This document shows positions 60,769 through 64,000 of a stretch of DNA of 64,000 bases, piece after piece. Position numbers and translations under genes: made by a program. The notes beneath the pieces are model-generated. The model had not been told where the DNA came from and did not search any database. It saw nothing but the letters and a program-made list of their open reading frames with translations. This stretch comes from Selenomonas ruminantium subsp. lactilytica TAM6421 (GTDB lineage Bacteria; Bacillota; Negativicutes; Selenomonadales; Selenomonadaceae). Position 1 is the first letter of the stretch. Each line of letters starts with the position of its first letter. The stretch spans positions 372,001 through 436,000 of the forward strand of contig NC_017068.1 in assembly GCF_000284095.1 (NCBI RefSeq), given 5' to 3'.

Positions 60769-61377
60769 AAATTGCAGTTTGTGAGTGAGTTCGTGCTGAA
60801 GGTATCCCGTTCATACGCAGTCAGAGGTTCACGGGGGAGTACTTTTTCTGTTTCCGCTAAAACGACCCTCTCGGCAATTTTAGAGCTGTTTAGCCAGATG
60901 GCGCCGGGCAAGACCGGCGGCGCGTCTTTCAGCGTGCTTTCTGGTAACTGCCTGCCTCGGGCCGGCCTTCGCTGGCGCTCAGGCAGTCGCTCCCACAGAA
61001 AAAGCACTCCCCCGTTCGCCTCCCAGCCACGATTTTGGCAATCGGCACGAACCCGGTTCTCCCGTAACAAGAACATCGATGTGCTTGTATCCTCCAGCCG
61101 GAACATAGCAGCATTGACAAACGTAACTCTGGGTGGCGGTGAGGATGCTTTTCCGCCGGCGGAACGACTGCCTGAACGAAGTGAAGGCTGGCCCGCAAAC
61201 AGCATTTGCTGGATGCTTCGTTGATGGACGCGCCGCCGGACTTGCCCGGCGCAGGTTACTGGAAGATGCGTACTTCTGCTGGCGGGACATTTAGTGCAGC
61301 GGCGGAAAAGTATTCCCACCGCCGCCCCACTGAGCTGTAACAAAAGAGTTTAGGCTCGCATCTACAAACTGCAATTA
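60769..61377 (-). repeat. 607-bp palindromic element, copy 4 (inverted, inside the rnf operon)
   Basis: The element lies in the opposite orientation to copies 1-3: it opens on + with the end that closes the others. The central ACATCGATGT is near 61074-61083. The last base of its terminal repeat differs. It occupies nearly all of the rnfA-rnfB gap, leaving 67 bp before rnfB. Confidence 0.88.
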
Positions 61378-61444
61378 AAAAAGTCCATGGGCTTTGGGAG
61401 ATATTTACATTCCCTTCAAGAGGTAACGGATGAGGTGGAGATAA

Positions 61445-62275
61445 ATGGAAAAAGCAATACTGATTATCGTCGTGCTGGTGGGTGTCGGGCTGTTCTTCGG
61501 CATCGTGCTGGCATTGGCGGATAAGAAATTCTATATGGCGGTGAACCCGCTGATCAATGAAGTCGAAGAAATCCTGCCCAAAGGCCAGTGCGGTGCCTGC
61601 GGCTTTGCAGGCTGTGCCAAGTATGCCGAAGCCGTGGTGGAAGATCCCACGGTGGCCCCGAATCTCTGCGTGCCGGGCAAGGCGGCTGTAGCGGCAAAAG
61701 TTGCCGAGCTTACAGGCAAGAAAGCCGAGGTCACGGAACCCAAGTATGCTGCTTTGAAATGCCGGGGCACGAAAACTGCCGCGGCTATGGCGGCCCATTA
61801 CGAGGGTGTGCCGGACTGTGCGGCGGCCAAGCTCATACAGGGCGGCCCCAAGGGCTGCAAGTTCGGCTGCATCGGCTTTGGCAATTGCGTCAAAGCCTGC
61901 CCCTTCGGCGCCATGAGCATGGGGCCGGACGGCCTGCCCGTGGTGGACAAGGAGATTTGCACCGGCTGCGGCAAGTGTGTAAGCACCTGTCCCCAGGCAA
62001 TCCTGACACTTAAGGGCTTCCATGATCCGGTGGAAGTTCTCTGCAGCTCCCACGACAAAGGCCCCGCAGCCAAGAAACTCTGTGCCAATGCCTGCATCGG
62101 CTGTGGCCTGTGCATGCGGAACTGCAGCCAAGGAGCAATCAAGATTGATAACTTCGTGGCCGTAGTGGATAGCAGCAAATGTGCAGAATGCACCGAGCCG
62201 ACCTGTATGGGCAAGTGTCCGACTAGCGCGATTCAGTCTGTTGTCCATACAACAGCTGCACAAAAGACGGCATAA
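61445..62275 (+). CDS. rnfB: Rnf complex subunit B
   Basis: A 276-residue ferredoxin-receiving subunit. One N-terminal membrane segment (3-24), the Fe-S domain with CGACGFAGC (from about residue 50) and a downstream Cys, then ferredoxin-type motifs CIGFGNCVKACP, CTGCGKCVSTCP, CIGCGLCMRNCS and CAECTEPTCMGKCP. ATG 61445 follows GAGGTGGAG. It ends the operon at a strong terminator. Confidence 0.95.
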   Translation: MEKAILIIVVLVGVGLFFGIVLALADKKFYMAVNPLINEVEEILPKGQCGACGFAGCAKYAEAVVEDPTVAPNLCVPGKAAVAAKVAELTGKKAEVTEPKYAALKCRGTKTAAAMAAHYEGVPDCAAAKLIQGGPKGCKFGCIGFGNCVKACPFGAMSMGPDGLPVVDKEICTGCGKCVSTCPQAILTLKGFHDPVEVLCSSHDKGPAAKKLCANACIGCGLCMRNCSQGAIKIDNFVAVVDSSKCAECTEPTCMGKCPTSAIQSVVHTTAAQKTA

Positions 62276-62346
62276 ACGTTCTTTTGCGCTAGTCTTTGGG
62301 CGCTTCTGCTAAGACTGCTGGCTAAAAAGTATCTTTTGCCTTTGGT

Positions 62347-62396
62347 ATAAGGGTAAGCAACTGAACGTACTGTGTTCAAGTGCTTACCCTTATTTT
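62347..62396 (+). terminator. terminator of the rnf operon
   Basis: ATAAGGGTAAGCA..TGAAC (62347-62366) pairs with 62374-62393 with two mismatches, followed by T-rich sequence. The remaining 62276-62522 is increasingly AT-rich without a gene. Confidence 0.75.
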
Positions 62397-62522
62397 AGTG
62401 ATGGAGAAAATAATATAAAAAATTAAATTTATAAGAAGGAAAACAAAATTTAATCTAGAAGAGTACACAAAGATAAGGCTTGAGAAGGCATAAATAGTTT
62501 GAATTAGAAAGGTGGTATTTTT

Positions 62523-63071
62523 ATGAGTGGAGTTAATGGTATTCAGTCTTAGTACATTGCAAATACTTATAGTCAAAATTCACAATATACGAAGTCGTCC
62601 AGTCAACAAATTAATGATATTGTTAGTGAAAGTCCTGCCACGATAGTGGAGTTATCAGCAGAGGCTGTTGCTAGCAAGAATGCAATGCCATCTCGCTATA
62701 CTATACAAGCGACTATAAGAGAGACAATAGGTGATGTTGAGAAAATGAGAAATGAGACGCTTAAGTTGGTGGATCATTATAGTGATTATGCTGATTCGGA
62801 TAAAAGTACAGTGGCTAGTGATGATAGAAAGGCAATAAGACGCTTGTGGGGAACAAACTCTCCATCGCAGGCAAGTGTTGAGGAATGGTGTCAACATGGT
62901 CAAATTGAAAATGGAAGAAAAGTAATAAAAAATGGCTCTGCAAATTTGCAAAGAAAAATGACTGCATTATTCAACAGCAATTTAGATTTTTATACATATA
63001 AAAATGCAAAAAGATCCTTCCAAATTATAGATGATGCATATAATGCAATGCGCGCAGAAATTGGATGGTGA
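62523..63071 (+). pseudogene. hypothetical gene interrupted by an in-frame amber codon
   Basis: ATG 62523 has a good ribosome binding site (AAAGGTGG, 7 nt away) and opens a 183-codon frame (182 codons plus the TAA) that is uninterrupted except for TAG at codon 10 (62550-62552). The peptide around it reads MSGVNGIQS-stop-YIANTYSQNS. The rest is hydrophilic and helical, with VELSAEAVASKNAM at about 42-55 and SVEEWCQHGQ later. A CAG-to-TAG change is the simplest cause; restart at GTG 62646 would give a 141-residue product but has a weak binding site. Function unknown; AT-rich, paired with the next gene 4 bp downstream. Confidence 0.65.
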
Positions 63072-63075
63072 TAAT

Positions 63076-63780
63076 ATGAGGATTGATTCAGCACGCCAAA
63101 CTATTCGTTTTTTACAGGATAAAAGCATTCAACCAGATTCGAAAAAGGTGTGTTCGCTTAATAAACCTGAAAATATCAACTTTAAAGTAACTATAAGTGA
63201 TGAAGGGAAGCAATTGTCAAGAAAGCTCAATACGGATGTTGTTTCAGCATCCGGAGAAGAACTGAATGCTATTAAAGAAGAAAAAGAATATAGAAAAGAA
63301 TGTAAAGAGAGGATAAAAGGAATCGATGATATTTTGTCCAAAGATGATATAACGGATAAAGAAAGGAATAAACTTTTAGATGAGAAAAAACTTTTAGAAA
63401 AATCATCATGGGATTCAGAAGATGCATTATATGATGCATATAAGAAAAAAAGAGATTTTAATAAACGCCATAACATTGATGAATGCAATTCTGGAGATAG
63501 ATTAATTATAGATAAAGTTAATACATTTTTTGATAGAATAATACAAGAAAAAAAAGATGTAATAAGTAGAGAGAACGAACATGAACAGTCATTGCGGCGT
63601 AACCAAATACAAGAGACTGCTGATATTGAATTGGAAAAACAGAAGGCAAATAAAAATGAAATGAATATGGATAGCGTGGATAAAAATGTCGAACAGTTGG
63701 AAGAAACTACTGACTTACTAAATTTGGTAGAAAAAAGTGCGGCTGAAAATAACGATTCAAAAAGTAATAGAATAATGTAA
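63076..63780 (+). CDS. hypothetical coiled-coil protein
   Basis: A 234-residue highly charged protein, rich in Lys, Glu, Asp and Asn, with long predicted coiled coil (about 65-200) and no signal peptide or membrane segment. FKVTISDEGKQLSRKL near residue 35 resembles the V-x-[IL]-S-x-E stretch of the preceding gene and of the 26.4-kb protein. AT-rich codons contrast with the rest of the window and suggest transfer. ATG 63076 follows GGTGAT. I do not recognise the family. Confidence 0.6.
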   Translation: MRIDSARQTIRFLQDKSIQPDSKKVCSLNKPENINFKVTISDEGKQLSRKLNTDVVSASGEELNAIKEEKEYRKECKERIKGIDDILSKDDITDKERNKLLDEKKLLEKSSWDSEDALYDAYKKKRDFNKRHNIDECNSGDRLIIDKVNTFFDRIIQEKKDVISRENEHEQSLRRNQIQETADIELEKQKANKNEMNMDSVDKNVEQLEETTDLLNLVEKSAAENNDSKSNRIM

Positions 63781-63786
63781 TGCAGT

Positions 63787-63852
63787 GATAATGGGGCTGT
63801 GATAATTAGGCAAATAACTTGCAAAAATAATTATTTCACAGTCCTATTATTG
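63787..63852. terminator. imperfect terminator hairpin
   Basis: GATAATGG..GCTGTGATAATTA (63787-63808) pairs imperfectly with TAATTATTTCACAG..CTATTAT (63828-63851), followed by TGTTGTC. The final 148 bases (63853-64000) show no gene I can support. Confidence 0.5.
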
Positions 63853-64000
63853 TTGTCATAATACTCTTATGACCGAGATTTAGATAAGACTGGCATGTTT
63901 TGAAGAAAACTTCAGTATTCCAGCACAGGTAATGGTAGGTTGTTCAATGGGGAACAGCGTGACTGGCTCACGGAAGTTAAAGGGGATCTTTGCTATGCTG

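Noticed and set aside
63900-64000. Start of a further gene at the right edge
   Set aside because: One frame is open to the end from an ATG near 63931, but it is too short and has no ribosome binding site.

Overview
The window reads as chromosome of a diderm, anaerobic Firmicute of the class Negativicutes, most likely Selenomonas or a close relative (inference). The signs are: a YadA-type trimeric autotransporter and a heptosyltransferase-family protein, which need an outer membrane and LPS; low-G+C-Firmicute gene orders (rpmE-DUF1385-prfA-prmC-tsaC and secG-est-rnr-smpB); meso-diaminopimelate dehydrogenase; a complete Rnf complex; and a hybrid cluster protein. Base composition is fairly GC-rich except for an AT-rich block at about 62.4-63.8 kb.

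Layout. 0-6.2 kb: a NagZ-like GH3 enzyme, tRNA-Ser(CGA), diaminopimelate dehydrogenase, a single-span hypothetical protein, a small ferredoxin, and a pheA-aroF operon behind a probable attenuator. 7-18.6 kb: an Fsr-like MFS transporter, a ClpX paralogue, and two housekeeping operons (rpmE/DUF1385/prfA/prmC/tsaC and secG/est/rnr/smpB). 18.6-30.7 kb: an amino-acid permease, a complete IS1182-type insertion sequence, a molybdopterin oxidoreductase divergent from a four-cluster Fe-S protein and a PucR-type regulator, a DnaA-box cluster upstream of asparaginase, and a FIST-domain histidine-kinase-like protein lacking the usual phospho-acceptor His. 30.7-38.5 kb: Hsp20 and the full atpIBEFHAGDC operon. 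38.5-48 kb: an AGCS symporter, a GDT1/UPF0016 transporter, a protein of exact 42-residue repeats, hcp behind a palindrome placed like a class II activator site, an FtsA-like protein and a FakA-like protein without the kinase aspartates. 48-56 kb: trimeric autotransporter, GT9 glycosyltransferase, SWIM/SNF2 helicase. 56-62.3 kb: a RseC-like gene and rnfCDGEAB. 62.4-63.8 kb: an AT-rich two-gene cassette whose first gene has an in-frame amber codon at codon 10.

The most striking unexplained structure is a dispersed non-coding element of about 607 bp present four times (6284-6890; 19980-22305, split by the insertion sequence; 50608-51214; 60769-61377, inverted). It has 14-bp terminal inverted repeats and is itself a diverged head-to-head inverted duplication around a central ACATCGATGT. 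One copy supplies the stop codon of the GT9 gene and one sits between rnfA and rnfB. Two further sets of dispersed hairpins (31.3, 48.0 and 48.2 kb; 2.7 and 55.8 kb) keep a conserved loop while their arms differ from copy to copy but remain self-complementary. The loop of the second set resembles a module inside the 607-bp element, so all may belong to one repeat system.

The metabolic picture is of an anaerobe that couples ferredoxin:NAD+ electron transfer by Rnf to an ion gradient used by the F1Fo ATP synthase, with amino-acid import (AGCS symporter, APC permease, asparaginase) and protection against reactive nitrogen (Hcp). All family names come from recognising motifs by eye; no database search was possible.
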